Shown: positions 14,138-22,476, counted from the first letter of the stretch. The stretch is DNA of 25,672 bases from CAZHAC01 sp964383855 (GCA_964383855.1 CAYLIP010000040.1:1-25672); one strand, 5' to 3'. Made by a program: numbers and translations. The notes: generated by a model from the sequence alone, not told the origin.

Positions 14138-14455
14138 ATGGATGACCTGACCGGCAAGATCAAGGAAGCCGCCGGCAAGCTGATCGGAAACGAGGACCTC
14201 GAGGCCGAGGGCCGCACCCAGAGGACGGGCTCCGGCGAAGACCGGCCCGGTAGCGCTACCGGGTATGGCGACCGCGCCGAGCATGGCGGCCCGATGGCCG
14301 ACTACCCGGGTCGAACCGACCGACCCCACGGCGGCGAGTCGCCCAGGGCGGATGAGCTGCCCGATGAGCTGCCCATGGAGGGCGCCGAGCGCCCCGCAGG
14401 GGCCCGCGGGGGTCCCGACAGCGAGCTCACCGAACCGGAGGAGCCGCTCGTCTAG
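14138..14455 (+). CDS. CsbD-like stress protein with long acidic tail
   Basis: A 105-residue protein. Residues 1-30, DDLTGKIKEAAGKLIGNEDLEAEGRTQRTG, match the CsbD family (G-KIKE-aGKliGdeeLeaEGk-qk--G). The remaining 70 residues are hydrophilic, rich in Gly, Pro, Asp and Glu, and probably disordered. CsbD proteins are induced by general stress in Bacillus; their function is unknown. ATG 14138 has AGGAGGT eight bases upstream, one of the clearest ribosome sites here, and TAGCGT (14092-14097) could be its -10. A strong terminator follows, so it is a single-gene transcript. The long tail is unusual, since typical members are about 60-70 residues. Confidence 0.88.
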   Translation: MDDLTGKIKEAAGKLIGNEDLEAEGRTQRTGSGEDRPGSATGYGDRAEHGGPMADYPGRTDRPHGGESPRADELPDELPMEGAERPAGARGGPDSELTEPEEPLV

Positions 14456-14477
14456 CCGGCAGCCGGACATACACCTA

Positions 14478-14511
14478 GAGGCCGGCCCGTCCCCCGTGGA
14501 GGGCCGGCCTC
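14478..14511 (+). terminator. Strong hairpin terminator after the CsbD-like gene
   Basis: GAGGCCGGCCC (14478-14488) pairs perfectly with GGGCCGGCCTC (14501-14511) around a 12-base loop, followed by CTTTCCGTCT. It is the best rho-independent candidate in the window. Confidence 0.75.
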
Positions 14512-14546
14512 CTTTCCGTCTCCGTGGCGGCCCGCAGGCAGGCTGC

Positions 14547-14552
14547 TATCGT
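14547..14552 (+). promoter_or_regulatory. Probable -10 element of the LCP gene
   Basis: TATCGT lies 14 bases before the ATG at 14567, leaving a leader of only a few bases. It comes right after the terminator of the preceding gene. Confidence 0.35.
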
Positions 14553-14566
14553 CGGTTGCAGCCCCC

Positions 14567-15571
14567 ATGTCATCAAACGATCCGCGCGCGCGTTCGGGCA
14601 GCGCGCCCCGGCGGCGGCGTGCCTCCGCGCATGGCCCCCAGCTGAAGCTGCCGGCCCTGGTCGTGCTCGGCTTCGTCCTCTCCGGGCTGCTCGGAGCGGG
14701 CGCCTACTTTCTACCCATCGTCCAGACCACGGCCACCACCGCCGTGACCTCGGGGAACATCCCCAACCCGGTCGTCAACCCCGCCGACACCAAGCCCTTC
14801 ACCGTCCTGCTGCTGGGCTCCGACAACGACTCCAAGTTCCCGGCGGATCGGGTGCTCACGCAGTCGATGATCCTGGTCCGGGTGGAGCCGGCGGCCAAAC
14901 GGGCGACCATGCTCTCAATTCCCCGCGACCTGTGGGTGACGATGCCCGGCCAGCGAGGCAAGGCCAAGATCGATACGGCGTACGAGCAGGGCGGCGCCCA
15001 GGGTGCGATCGCGGCGGTGGAGTCCAACTTCCAGGTCCACGTCGACGACTACGTGTGGATCGGGCTTCAGGGCCTCGTCAACCTCATCGACCGCCTGGGC
15101 GGGGTGAACGTCACCGTGACCAATCCGGTGATGGACGACTTCTACCCGGCCGACCTCAACACCAACAACCCTTACGGCTACTACCGCGTGGCGGTGCTGC
15201 CGGGGGCGGTCCACATGGACGGCGTGCACGCCCTGCAGTACGTGCGAAGCCGCCACGGCGATCTGCGCGGCGACTTCGCCCGCTCCGAGCGCCAGCAGCA
15301 GGTGCTGCTCTCGCTCAAGGCGCAGGCCAAGCACCTCAGCGTGGCCGACCTGCCCGCCATCGCGGCCGCGTTCAACGGCGAGGTCAAGACCAGCATCGGC
15401 GTCGACCGCGTGCGGCAGCTCCTGGGACTGGTCGAGGAGTTCGGCGGCTCCGGGATCAAGCAGGTGGTGCTGCTGCCACCGCTGACATCGGCGGCGACCA
15501 TCGGCGACCAGGAGGTGATCCTGCCCAACTGGAGCCTGATCCTGCCCCTGGTCCGCCAGACGTTTCCGTGA
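14567..15571 (+). CDS. LytR-CpsA-Psr (LCP) family cell-wall glycopolymer transferase
   Basis: A 334-residue membrane-anchored protein. A short basic cytoplasmic N-terminus and one membrane helix (about residues 29-50) precede an extracellular LCP domain. Family landmarks are FTVLLLGSDND, ADRVLTQSMILVRVEPAAKRATMLSIPRDLWV with the conserved Arg-Asp pair, KIDTAYEQGG, GGVNVTV, and LDGxxALxYVRxR-like MDGVHALQYVRSRHGDLRGDFARSERQQQVL near the pyrophosphate-binding site. LCP proteins move polyprenyl-linked glycopolymers (teichoic acid, arabinogalactan, capsule) onto peptidoglycan or proteins. It is followed after 16 bases by a membrane-anchored propeller gene, so the two are likely co-transcribed. 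Proximity to GT2, GT87-like and GT39-like genes supports surface-polymer assembly. Confidence 0.94.
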   Translation: MSSNDPRARSGSAPRRRRASAHGPQLKLPALVVLGFVLSGLLGAGAYFLPIVQTTATTAVTSGNIPNPVVNPADTKPFTVLLLGSDNDSKFPADRVLTQSMILVRVEPAAKRATMLSIPRDLWVTMPGQRGKAKIDTAYEQGGAQGAIAAVESNFQVHVDDYVWIGLQGLVNLIDRLGGVNVTVTNPVMDDFYPADLNTNNPYGYYRVAVLPGAVHMDGVHALQYVRSRHGDLRGDFARSERQQQVLLSLKAQAKHLSVADLPAIAAAFNGEVKTSIGVDRVRQLLGLVEEFGGSGIKQVVLLPPLTSAATIGDQEVILPNWSLILPLVRQTFP

Positions 15572-15587
15572 TGCGCCCGCGCCCGTG

Positions 15588-16631
15588 ATGCGCGCGCTCG
15601 GGACGGTGCTGCTGGTGGCCATGATGGCCGCTTTCGGATTCGGCGTGTATCGATTTTTCGACAGCCAGAAGCGCGTCCATGCCGCCATCCGCCAGCCGAA
15701 CGAGACCACCGGCGTCGCGCTGCCTGGGACCATCTATCTGGCCCAGGACGGCGCCATCTACCGGTTTCGGGGAGGCAGGTTCACGCGGATCACGAGCGCG
15801 GAGGGCTGGACGCAGCCCGCGCTCTCACCCGACGGCAGCCGGCTGGTCGCGGTCAAGCGCGCGTTCAACAGCTCGGATCTCTACCTTCTCGATGCGGCCG
15901 GGCATGTCCTTCAGCGGCTGACGCACAACGACGCGCCGGTGGTCGAGCGCAACCACTGGGCCTTCAATCCCCGGTTCAGCGCCGACGGCCAGTCGATCTT
16001 CTACACCTACGACCCGAAGGACCCCTACAACTCATATCGGGTCGACCTGGCGATCTTCGACCTGGTGCCCGGCTCGGCGGCGCCCGGCCGCCAATGGACC
16101 TACCCCAACGAGTACACGGGCGGGGATGTCACGCCCCTGCCGCTGCGCTCCGGAGCGCTCCTCTACAGCAAGCATTCGATCGATCCGGCGGGCAAGGTCC
16201 ACTCCCAGATCTGGGTCCAGGCGCGAGCCGGTAGCTCGGGGCTCGGCCTGACTGCCGCCGAGGACGACTGCGAGCAGCCGGCGGTCTCACCCGACGGGCA
16301 GCTGCTCGCCATGGTGTGCCGGCACGGCCAGCCCACGGCAGATGTCGAGATCGCGACCCTCGACCTGGCCCGCTACCAGATCGGCTCGCCGCAGACCGTG
16401 GTTGCTCCGGGGCTGAATGCGGCCCCCTCGTTTGCCGCCGACGGCCGGCAGCTTGCCTACTTCGCGCCCGCCGGCGGATCCGGTCCATTTCAGCTCTGGA
16501 CGGTCGCGGTTCCGGTCGCGCCCGCCCCCGCCACCGGCCAGTCGCCCGCCCCTGCGGCATCGCCGCCCGCACCCCAGCAGGTGACCCGGAACCTCGGCTT
16601 CGACTCGACCTCCGCCCCCGCCTGGGGCTGA
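15588..16631 (+). CDS. Membrane-anchored TolB-like beta-propeller protein
   Basis: A 347-residue protein with an N-terminal membrane helix (residues 5-24, uncleaved-anchor-like) followed by an outside propeller. PD40/TolB-type blades are evident: QPALSPDGSRLVAVKR, NPRFSADGQSIFYTY, QPAVSPDGQLLAMVC and APSFAADGRQLAYFAP, each with a (S/F)-x-DG-x-x-(L/I) core. The C-terminus is Pro/Ala-rich, then QQVTRNLGFDSTSAPAWG. GTG 15585 directly precedes ATG 15588 and either could start it. It lies 16 bases after the LCP gene, suggesting an accessory role in cell-wall polymer transfer, although no catalytic residues are seen. It has no Peptidase S9 triad, so it is not an oligopeptidase. Confidence 0.85.
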   Translation: MRALGTVLLVAMMAAFGFGVYRFFDSQKRVHAAIRQPNETTGVALPGTIYLAQDGAIYRFRGGRFTRITSAEGWTQPALSPDGSRLVAVKRAFNSSDLYLLDAAGHVLQRLTHNDAPVVERNHWAFNPRFSADGQSIFYTYDPKDPYNSYRVDLAIFDLVPGSAAPGRQWTYPNEYTGGDVTPLPLRSGALLYSKHSIDPAGKVHSQIWVQARAGSSGLGLTAAEDDCEQPAVSPDGQLLAMVCRHGQPTADVEIATLDLARYQIGSPQTVVAPGLNAAPSFAADGRQLAYFAPAGGSGPFQLWTVAVPVAPAPATGQSPAPAASPPAPQQVTRNLGFDSTSAPAWG

Positions 16632-16665
16632 GCAGGCCGATCTGCGTCTCGGTCGCGGGGGCGCA

Positions 16666-16671
16666 TATCCT
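16666..16671 (+). promoter_or_regulatory. Probable -10 element of the acyl-CoA operon (leaderless)
   Basis: TATCCT ends 8 bases before the ATG at 16680, and no Shine-Dalgarno sequence is seen. Confidence 0.45.
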
Positions 16672-16679
16672 CAGCCGAG

Positions 16680-17774
16680 ATGGAGTCGCTGCGCTCAGAG
16701 GTCCGCGCTTTCATCGCCGAGGAGCTGGCGGCCGGCGCCTTCCAGCCCCGCTGCGACTCCTGGCTCTCCGGGCACGACCCCGCCTTCTCGCGCCGGCTGG
16801 CCGAGCGGGGCTGGGTTGGAATGACCTTCCCCAAGCGTTACGGCGGCCACGAGAGGTCCTTCCTGGAGCGCTACACGGTCATCGAGGAGCTGCTGGCGGC
16901 GGGTGCCCCGGTCGCCGCCCACTGGATCGGCGACCGCCAATCGGGCCAGCTGCTGCTGCGGTACGGGACCGAGGAGCAGCGCGAGCGTTTCCTGCCCGCG
17001 ATCGCCCGCGGCGAGGCCTACTTCTCGATCGGCATGTCCGAGCCCGACTCGGGTTCCGACCTGGCCTCCGTCCGGACGACGGCGACGCCGGTCGACGGCG
17101 GCTACCGCGTCCGCGGCGCCAAGATCTGGACCAGCCAGGCCCAGTTCAACCACTTCATGATCACCCTGGTCCGCACCTCGCCCGCCCAGGGCGAGAAGCA
17201 TGAGGGCCTGAGCCAGCTGATCGTCGACCTCCACGCCGAGGGCGTCGAGGTGCGGCCGATCCGGATCCTCTCCGGCGCCGAGCACTTCAACGAGGTGGTC
17301 TTCCACGACGCCCTGGTGCCGGCCGGGATGCTGGTTGGCAAGGAGGGCGACGGCTGGAAGCAGGTCACCTCCGAGCTCGCCTTTGAGCGCAGCGGTCCCG
17401 AGCGCTTCCTCTCCACGTTTCCGCTCCTGGCGGCCACCGTCGACGAGCTGGGCGATGACCCCGGCGAGGCGGGCGCACGCGCCCTCGGCACGCTGTTTGC
17501 GCGGCTTCGCGCGCTCCGCGCTCTCTCCACAAACGTGGCCCGCAAGCTCCAGGCCGGCGAATCGCCCGCGGTCGAGGCGGCCCTGGTCAAAGACCTCGGC
17601 ACCCGCTTCGAGCAGGAGCTGATCGAGGTCTGCCGTTCGGTCGTCGCCCCGGAAGCGGCGAGCGAGGAATGGCAGCGACTCTACTGGGGCGCCGTCACGC
17701 ACGCGCCCGGCTTCACGCTCCGCGGCGGCACCAACGAGATCCTGCGGGGCATCGTCGCCAGGTCGCTGCGATGA
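16680..17774 (+). CDS. Acyl-CoA dehydrogenase
   Basis: A 364-residue FAD enzyme that oxidises acyl-CoA to trans-2-enoyl-CoA. The N-terminal helical domain (about 1-115) contains RGWVGMTFPKRYGGHE and ends near GTEEQRERFLPAIARGE. The middle strand domain has FSIGMSEPDSGSDLASVRTTA and GAKIWTSQAQ, which bind FAD and substrate. The C-terminal helices include AFERSGPERF and end GGTNEILRGIVARSLR. The Glu of the short- and medium-chain YEGT motif is Gly here, as in the isovaleryl and long-chain FadE groups, where the base lies on another helix; Glu in AFERSGPE is a candidate. The next gene starts within its stop (ATGA), so the two are coupled and may form a heteromeric enzyme. Confidence 0.94.
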   Translation: MESLRSEVRAFIAEELAAGAFQPRCDSWLSGHDPAFSRRLAERGWVGMTFPKRYGGHERSFLERYTVIEELLAAGAPVAAHWIGDRQSGQLLLRYGTEEQRERFLPAIARGEAYFSIGMSEPDSGSDLASVRTTATPVDGGYRVRGAKIWTSQAQFNHFMITLVRTSPAQGEKHEGLSQLIVDLHAEGVEVRPIRILSGAEHFNEVVFHDALVPAGMLVGKEGDGWKQVTSELAFERSGPERFLSTFPLLAATVDELGDDPGEAGARALGTLFARLRALRALSTNVARKLQAGESPAVEAALVKDLGTRFEQELIEVCRSVVAPEAASEEWQRLYWGAVTHAPGFTLRGGTNEILRGIVARSLR

Positions 17775-18433
17775 GCGAGGTCCGAGACCTGCTGGTCGCC
17801 ACCGCGCACGAGGTGTTCGGGCGCGAGGACGGCGACCTGGCGGCGGAGATCGAGAAGTCGGGCCTGGCTTCGATCGGCGAGGAGGGCGACCTCGGCGACG
17901 TCGCCGCTGTGATCCGGGTCTCCGCGTACCACGGCGCCGACGGCGACTTCGCCGACCGGGTGATGCCGGACGTGGGCGGCGACCGCTTGCGCGGGGCTCT
18001 CCTGCGGTCGATCCAGATGGCCGGGGCCCTGGAGCGGGTGCGCGACCTGACCGTCACCTATGCCCGCGAGCGCGAGCAGTTCGGCCAGCCGCTCAACCGC
18101 TTCCAGGCGGTGCAGCAGGAGATCGCCGAACTGGCGGGCGTGGTCGCCCTGGCCGTGGCTGCCGTCGAGGACGCGGTCGAGGATCCCAGCGGCAAGCGAA
18201 TCGCCGTCGCCAAGGTGGTGGCGGGCGGCGCCGCCGGTCGAGCCGCCGCGCTCGCGCACCAGGTGCACGGCGCCATCGGGTTCACGCAGGAGCACCGGCT
18301 TCACCGGTTCACGACCCGGCTCTGGCGCTGGCGAGACGAGTTCGGTACCGAGGCGGCCTGGGCCGAGACGCTGGGTGACCTGCTGGCCCGGGTCGGCGGC
18401 GACCACGTGTGGGAGGTGGCGACCGATGGCTGA
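17771..18433 (+). CDS. Short acyl-CoA dehydrogenase-like partner subunit
   Basis: A 220-residue protein with ATG overlapping the previous stop. Residues 1-70 or so resemble a shortened N-terminal helical region. From about residue 78 on it matches the C-terminal four-helix domain of acyl-CoA dehydrogenases: SIQMAGALERVRDLTVTYAREREQFGQPLNRFQAVQQEIAE, then AKVVAGGAAGRAAALAHQVHGAIGFTQEHRLHRFTTRLW. The middle beta domain that holds flavin and substrate is missing, so alone it should not catalyse. Mycobacterial cholesterol catabolism uses paired FadE subunits, so a heteromer with the preceding gene is a reasonable inference. The next gene overlaps it by eight bases. Confidence 0.85.
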   Translation: MSEVRDLLVATAHEVFGREDGDLAAEIEKSGLASIGEEGDLGDVAAVIRVSAYHGADGDFADRVMPDVGGDRLRGALLRSIQMAGALERVRDLTVTYAREREQFGQPLNRFQAVQQEIAELAGVVALAVAAVEDAVEDPSGKRIAVAKVVAGGAAGRAAALAHQVHGAIGFTQEHRLHRFTTRLWRWRDEFGTEAAWAETLGDLLARVGGDHVWEVATDG

Positions 18434-19181
18434 GGTGGAGCTCCAGGTCCAGGACGGAGTCGCGGTGATCACGCTGAACGCGCCCCAGCGCCGCAACGCC
18501 TTCGTGCCCGCGATGGTGCACGAGCTGCTGGCGATCTGCGACCAGGTCGACGCCGACGCCTCGGTGGGCGCGGTCGTGGTCAGGGCCAACGGGGAATCCT
18601 TCTGTTCAGGCGCGCACCGCAACGTGCTCGCCGAGGCCGGCCGCGACCCCCTGAGCGCGCGCAACTTCTCCGACCTCGGGATCACCTACCAGGCGTTCGT
18701 TCGCATCGGTGCTCTCGAGGCGCCCACGATTGCGGCCGTCCGGGGCCACGCGGTCGGGGCAGGGGTGAACCTGATGCTGGCCACCGACCTGCGGATCGTG
18801 GCCGAGGGCGCGCGCATCATCACCGGCTTTCTTCGCATCGGGATCCACCCGGGCGGCGGTCACTTCATGCTCCTGGCCGGTCTGGCCGGCCGGGAAGCGG
18901 CATCCGCCATGAGCCTCTTCGGAGAGGAGATCGATGGGCGCCGGGCCGCCGAGCTGGGGCTGGCCTGGGCGGCTCTGCCGGAGGCCGAGGTCGAGCCCCG
19001 CGCACTCGAGCTCGCTCGCCGCGCGGCCGCCGACCCGGAGCTGGCGCGTCACGCCGCGCGCACGATGCGCATGGAGCTGGGGCCGCCGGCGCTGCCCTGG
19101 CCGGCCGCGCTGGAGGCCGAGCGCTCGGTCCAGATGTGGTCCCTGCGGCGTCGGGCCGAACGCGAGGAGGGCCAGGCCTAG
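18426..19181 (+). CDS. Crotonase-fold (enoyl-CoA hydratase/isomerase family) protein lacking both catalytic glutamates
   Basis: A 251-residue protein of the crotonase superfamily. GVAVITLNAPQRRNAF, SFCSGAH, APTIAAVRGHAVGAGVNLMLATDLRI and RIGIHPGGGHFMLLAGLAGREAASAM give the oxyanion-hole and core segments. The two glutamates used by hydratases are replaced: the GGGCEL position reads GAGVNL (Asn115) and the PE position reads GF (Phe135). So it is probably not a classical hydratase; an isomerase, thioesterase, lyase or non-catalytic member is possible. It is co-transcribed with the two dehydrogenase genes and ends 4 bases into the convergent CoA-transferase gene. Confidence 0.87.
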   Translation: MAEVELQVQDGVAVITLNAPQRRNAFVPAMVHELLAICDQVDADASVGAVVVRANGESFCSGAHRNVLAEAGRDPLSARNFSDLGITYQAFVRIGALEAPTIAAVRGHAVGAGVNLMLATDLRIVAEGARIITGFLRIGIHPGGGHFMLLAGLAGREAASAMSLFGEEIDGRRAAELGLAWAALPEAEVEPRALELARRAAADPELARHAARTMRMELGPPALPWPAALEAERSVQMWSLRRRAEREEGQA

Positions 19182-20395
19182 CCTGTCCTCTCCCCGAGTC
19201 CATGGGACTCGATCGCCCCCGCCTCTCGCAGCGCTTCGATCTGCGGATCGGAATAGCCGAGGAGGTCGCGGAGGACGGCATCCGTGTGCTGGCCGAGGAG
19301 CGGCGGCGCCGTCAGCGGCTCGTGCTCGTGGCGGGTGAAGCGCAGAGAGCGGCCGATCGCCGGTACCCGCCCGGCTGCTGGGTGCTCGTATTCGACGACC
19401 ATCTCCCGGGCCCGAACCTGCGGGTGCGCGACCACCTGGCTGACCTTGAGCACCGGGGCGTGGGGGACGTCCTCCCGCTCGAAGACCTCCTCCCAGTGAG
19501 AGGTCGGCTGCCGGCGCGTCGCCTCGGTCACGATCCGGTCTACCTCGTCCTTGCGCTCCAGGCGCGCGGTGTTCGTCCGGTAGCGCTCGTCGGCGATCAG
19601 CTCTGGCCGGCCGATCGCCCGCGCGATCTTGGGCCAGAAATTCTCACCCAGGTTGGCGATCACGACGAAGCCGTCCGCGGTCTGGTAGGCGCCGTAGGGG
19701 CTCACTCCAGGATGGCCGGAACCGACCGGCTCGGTGTCCTCGCCGGTGAAGAAGTAGCGGCCGGCGAACTGTGTCAGCAGTCCGACCATAGAGTCCATCA
19801 TCGAGACGTCCACCATCTGGCCCTGACCGGTGCGCTGGCGCTCGATCACGGCCGCCAGCACGCCGGCGACGGCGAAGAGGCCGGTGCCCAGGTCGGCCAT
19901 GGGAAGACCCATCCGCATGGGCCGGCCGCCGGGGTCGCCCGTGAGGCCCATGGCCCCGCCCATCGCCTGCATGGCCACATCGAAGGCTGAGCGGTTGGAG
20001 TAGGGGCCGGTCTGTCCGAAGGCCGAGATCGCGCAGTAGATGATGTCCGGCCGCACCGCGCGCAGGGCCTCGTAGTCGACGCCCAGCCGGCGCGCCACGC
20101 CGGGCCGGAAGTTCTCGATGGCGACGTCGCAGTGCCGCGCCAAATCCAGGATGACCTGGCGGCCTTCGGGCCGCTTCATGTCGACCGCGATGTCGCGCTT
20201 GTTGCGGTTGATCGACATGAAGTAGTGGCTCTCGCCGGCCTTGAGCGGCGGCATGTGGCGGGTCACGTCACCCTCGCCAGGCTGCTCGACCTTGATCACC
20301 TCGGCGCCGAGGTCGGCGAGCAGCATGGTGGCGTAGGGGCCGGCCAGGACGCGGGTCAGATCGAGCACGCGAACCCCCTCCAGCGGACCGCTCAT
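19178..20395 (-). CDS. CaiB/BaiF family (class III) CoA-transferase
   Basis: A 405-residue CoA-transferase. The N-terminus GPLEGVRVLDLTRVLAGPYATMLLADLGAEVIKVEQPGEGD is a full match to the family, followed by NRNKRDIAVDMKRPEG, ENFRPGVARRLGVDY and GPYSNRSAFDVAMQAMGGAMGLTG, where Asp139 is the likely catalytic residue that forms the acyl anhydride. The C-terminal part includes HPGVSPYGAYQTADGFVVIA and ends HTDAVLRDLLGYSDPQIEALREAGAI. Family members move CoA between carboxylic acids. It is divergent from the molybdopterin oxidoreductase and convergent with the acyl-CoA operon; the latter suggests activation of the acid that operon degrades. The start at ATG 20395 has CATACT eight bases upstream. 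Confidence 0.94.
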   Translation of the reverse strand: MSGPLEGVRVLDLTRVLAGPYATMLLADLGAEVIKVEQPGEGDVTRHMPPLKAGESHYFMSINRNKRDIAVDMKRPEGRQVILDLARHCDVAIENFRPGVARRLGVDYEALRAVRPDIIYCAISAFGQTGPYSNRSAFDVAMQAMGGAMGLTGDPGGRPMRMGLPMADLGTGLFAVAGVLAAVIERQRTGQGQMVDVSMMDSMVGLLTQFAGRYFFTGEDTEPVGSGHPGVSPYGAYQTADGFVVIANLGENFWPKIARAIGRPELIADERYRTNTARLERKDEVDRIVTEATRRQPTSHWEEVFEREDVPHAPVLKVSQVVAHPQVRAREMVVEYEHPAAGRVPAIGRSLRFTRHEHEPLTAPPLLGQHTDAVLRDLLGYSDPQIEALREAGAIESHGLGERTG

Positions 20396-20403
20396 GCCGA
20401 ACT

Positions 20404-20409
20404 AGTATG
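20404..20409 (-). promoter_or_regulatory. Probable -10 element of the CoA-transferase gene
   Basis: On the minus strand CATACT lies 8 bases before the ATG, a probable leaderless start, in a 93-base divergent intergenic space. Confidence 0.35.
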
Positions 20410-20475
20410 CGGACGCGTCGAGTTGGGTCTCCGGGATGCCGGCCCGGCTGCAGCTTCGGAAAGCCGCCGACCGGC

Positions 20476-20481
20476 TAGCAT
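20476..20481 (+). promoter_or_regulatory. Probable -10 element of the molybdopterin oxidoreductase gene
   Basis: TAGCAT ends 7 bases before the ATG at 20489 and no ribosome site is seen, so the transcript is likely leaderless. Confidence 0.45.
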
Positions 20482-20488
20482 CGCCCTG

Positions 20489-22456
20489 ATGGTCGTGCAA
20501 GGCGGTTGCGCGCATGACTGCCCTGACACCTGCGCCTGGCAGGTCACCGTCGAGGACGGCCGGGCGGTGAAACTGGCCGGCGATCCCGGCCACCCCTACA
20601 CCCGTGGCGGGCTGTGCGCCAAGGTCAATCGCTACCTGGATCGCGTCTACAGCCCGGACCGGGTCCTCCATCCGCTGCGACGGGCCGGGGCCAAGGGCGA
20701 GGGCCGCTTCGTGCAGGTCAGTTGGGAGGAGGCGCTGAGCGATATGGCAGCGCGGCTTAACGGCATCATCGACACCCACGGCGCCGAGGCTGTCCTGCCC
20801 TACAGCTTCGCCGGCAACATGGGGCTGGTCCAGTACGCGGGCATGGACCGCCGCTTCTTCGCCCGGCTCGGGGCGAGCCGGCTCGACCGCACGATTTGCG
20901 GCAACACGGCCAACTCAGGGGTTATCGACGTGCTGGGGTCGAGCAGCGGGATGCTGCCCGAGGACATCGTCCACAGCCGCTACATCGTCATCTGGGGCGC
21001 CAACCCTGTCGTGACCAACGTCCACCTCTGGCCGCTGATCCGGGAGGCCCGGGCCAGGGGCGCCCGGCTGGTGGTCATCGACCCGGTCGAGACCCGCACC
21101 GCGCGGGAGGCCGACTGGCACCTGCGCCCGTTCCCCGGCAGCGACGCCGTGCTCGCGCTGGGGCTGGTCAACGTCATCGCCAGCGAGGGACTCCACGACG
21201 CGCGGTGGCTGGCCGACCACAGCGAGGGCTGGCCGCTGCTCGAGGAGGCGTCGGCCGCCTATCCGCCCGACCGCGTCGAGACGTTGACCGGCATCGCCGC
21301 GGCCGACGTTGTCCGCCTGGCGCGTGAGTATGCGACGACGCGGCCCGCCTGCATCCGGACGCTGGTCGGCCCCGAGAAGAACCCGGACGGCGCGGCCGCC
21401 TTCCGGGCGATCGCCTCGCTGCCGGCGGTGGTCGGGGCCTGGCGCGACCCGGGCGGCGGCCTGCTGCACTGGACGCGAAGCTTCTTCTCCGACGCCTTCG
21501 ACACCCGGGCCGTGGCGCGGCCGGACCTGGCGCGCACGCGCACACGCGCGATCAGCATGATCCAGGTCGGGCAGGCGCTGACCGACCCCGACCTCGAGCC
21601 GCCGGTGGCAGCGCTGATCGTCTACAACGCCAACCCGGCGGTGATCGCTCCCAACTCCAACCTCGTCCGCCGCGGCCTGGCTCGTGAGGATCTCTTCACG
21701 GTCGTCAGCGAGCTCTTCGTCACCGACACCGCCCGCTACGCCGATTACGTGCTGCCGGCCACCTCGTTCATCGAGCACTGGGACCTGCTCTTCCCGTGGG
21801 GGCACACCTACGCGGTCCTCAACCGGCCGGCGATCGCGCCGCTCGGGGAGGCGGTCTCCAACTGCGAGCTCTTCCGCCGGCTGGCAGCCGCGCTGGGGTG
21901 GGAGGAGGCCGAGTTCTCGGCGTCCGACGAACAGCTGGTGCGGGCGGCGGTCCCCGGCGGCGACTGGGAGCAGCTTTTCGAGCGGGGCTGGGTCAAGCTC
22001 GACATCGAGGAGGGCGCGCGCTTCGCGGCCGGCGGCTTCCCGACCGAGTCCGGCCGCTGCCGGCTCTGGGACCCGAGTGGCTGGTCGCCGGCCGATTCGA
22101 CGGACGCCGCTCATCCCCTGGCCATGGTCTCCGGCAAGTACGCCCTGCACTTCCTCAACTCCAGCTACGCGCAGCTGCCCCGCCACCGGCGCCAGGAGGG
22201 GGACCCCTGGGTGGCCCTCGACCCCGAGGACGCGCGGTCGCGAGGGATCGCCGAGGGCCAGCGCGTGCGGGTCTTCAACCAGCGGGGCGAGCTCGAGCTG
22301 GTGGCCCGCATCGGCGGCGTCCGTCCGGGCGTGGTGGCGGTGCCCCACGGCTACTGGGGCGCCCAGGCCAACGCCCTGACCAGTGACGGGCTGGCCGACG
22401 CGGGGGGCGGCGGCGACTTCTACTCCACGCGCGTCGAGGTCGCGCCGCTGGCCTGA
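20489..22456 (+). CDS. Molybdopterin-guanine-dinucleotide oxidoreductase (DMSO reductase superfamily)
   Basis: A 655-residue catalytic subunit. Residues 7-43 bind an Fe4S4 cluster (Cys7, Cys11, Cys15 and Cys43, spacing CX3CX3CX27C). Cys137 in DRTICGNT sits at about the place of the Mo ligand in formate dehydrogenase H (residue 140), so a Cys ligand is likely. WGANPVVTNVH and VVIDPVETRTAREADWHLRPFPGSDAVLALGLVNVI form the dinucleotide-binding domain, and the C-terminal barrel has LDPEDARSRGIAEGQRVRVFNQRGELELVA. No twin-arginine signal precedes the cluster, so it is probably cytoplasmic. There is no electron-transfer or membrane subunit beside it. ATG 20489 is favoured because the -10 lies directly upstream and the cluster motif begins at once. 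Substrate unknown. Confidence 0.9.
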   Translation: MVVQGGCAHDCPDTCAWQVTVEDGRAVKLAGDPGHPYTRGGLCAKVNRYLDRVYSPDRVLHPLRRAGAKGEGRFVQVSWEEALSDMAARLNGIIDTHGAEAVLPYSFAGNMGLVQYAGMDRRFFARLGASRLDRTICGNTANSGVIDVLGSSSGMLPEDIVHSRYIVIWGANPVVTNVHLWPLIREARARGARLVVIDPVETRTAREADWHLRPFPGSDAVLALGLVNVIASEGLHDARWLADHSEGWPLLEEASAAYPPDRVETLTGIAAADVVRLAREYATTRPACIRTLVGPEKNPDGAAAFRAIASLPAVVGAWRDPGGGLLHWTRSFFSDAFDTRAVARPDLARTRTRAISMIQVGQALTDPDLEPPVAALIVYNANPAVIAPNSNLVRRGLAREDLFTVVSELFVTDTARYADYVLPATSFIEHWDLLFPWGHTYAVLNRPAIAPLGEAVSNCELFRRLAAALGWEEAEFSASDEQLVRAAVPGGDWEQLFERGWVKLDIEEGARFAAGGFPTESGRCRLWDPSGWSPADSTDAAHPLAMVSGKYALHFLNSSYAQLPRHRRQEGDPWVALDPEDARSRGIAEGQRVRVFNQRGELELVARIGGVRPGVVAVPHGYWGAQANALTSDGLADAGGGGDFYSTRVEVAPLA

Positions 22457-22476
22457 GCGCCGCTTGACCGCCGCCG

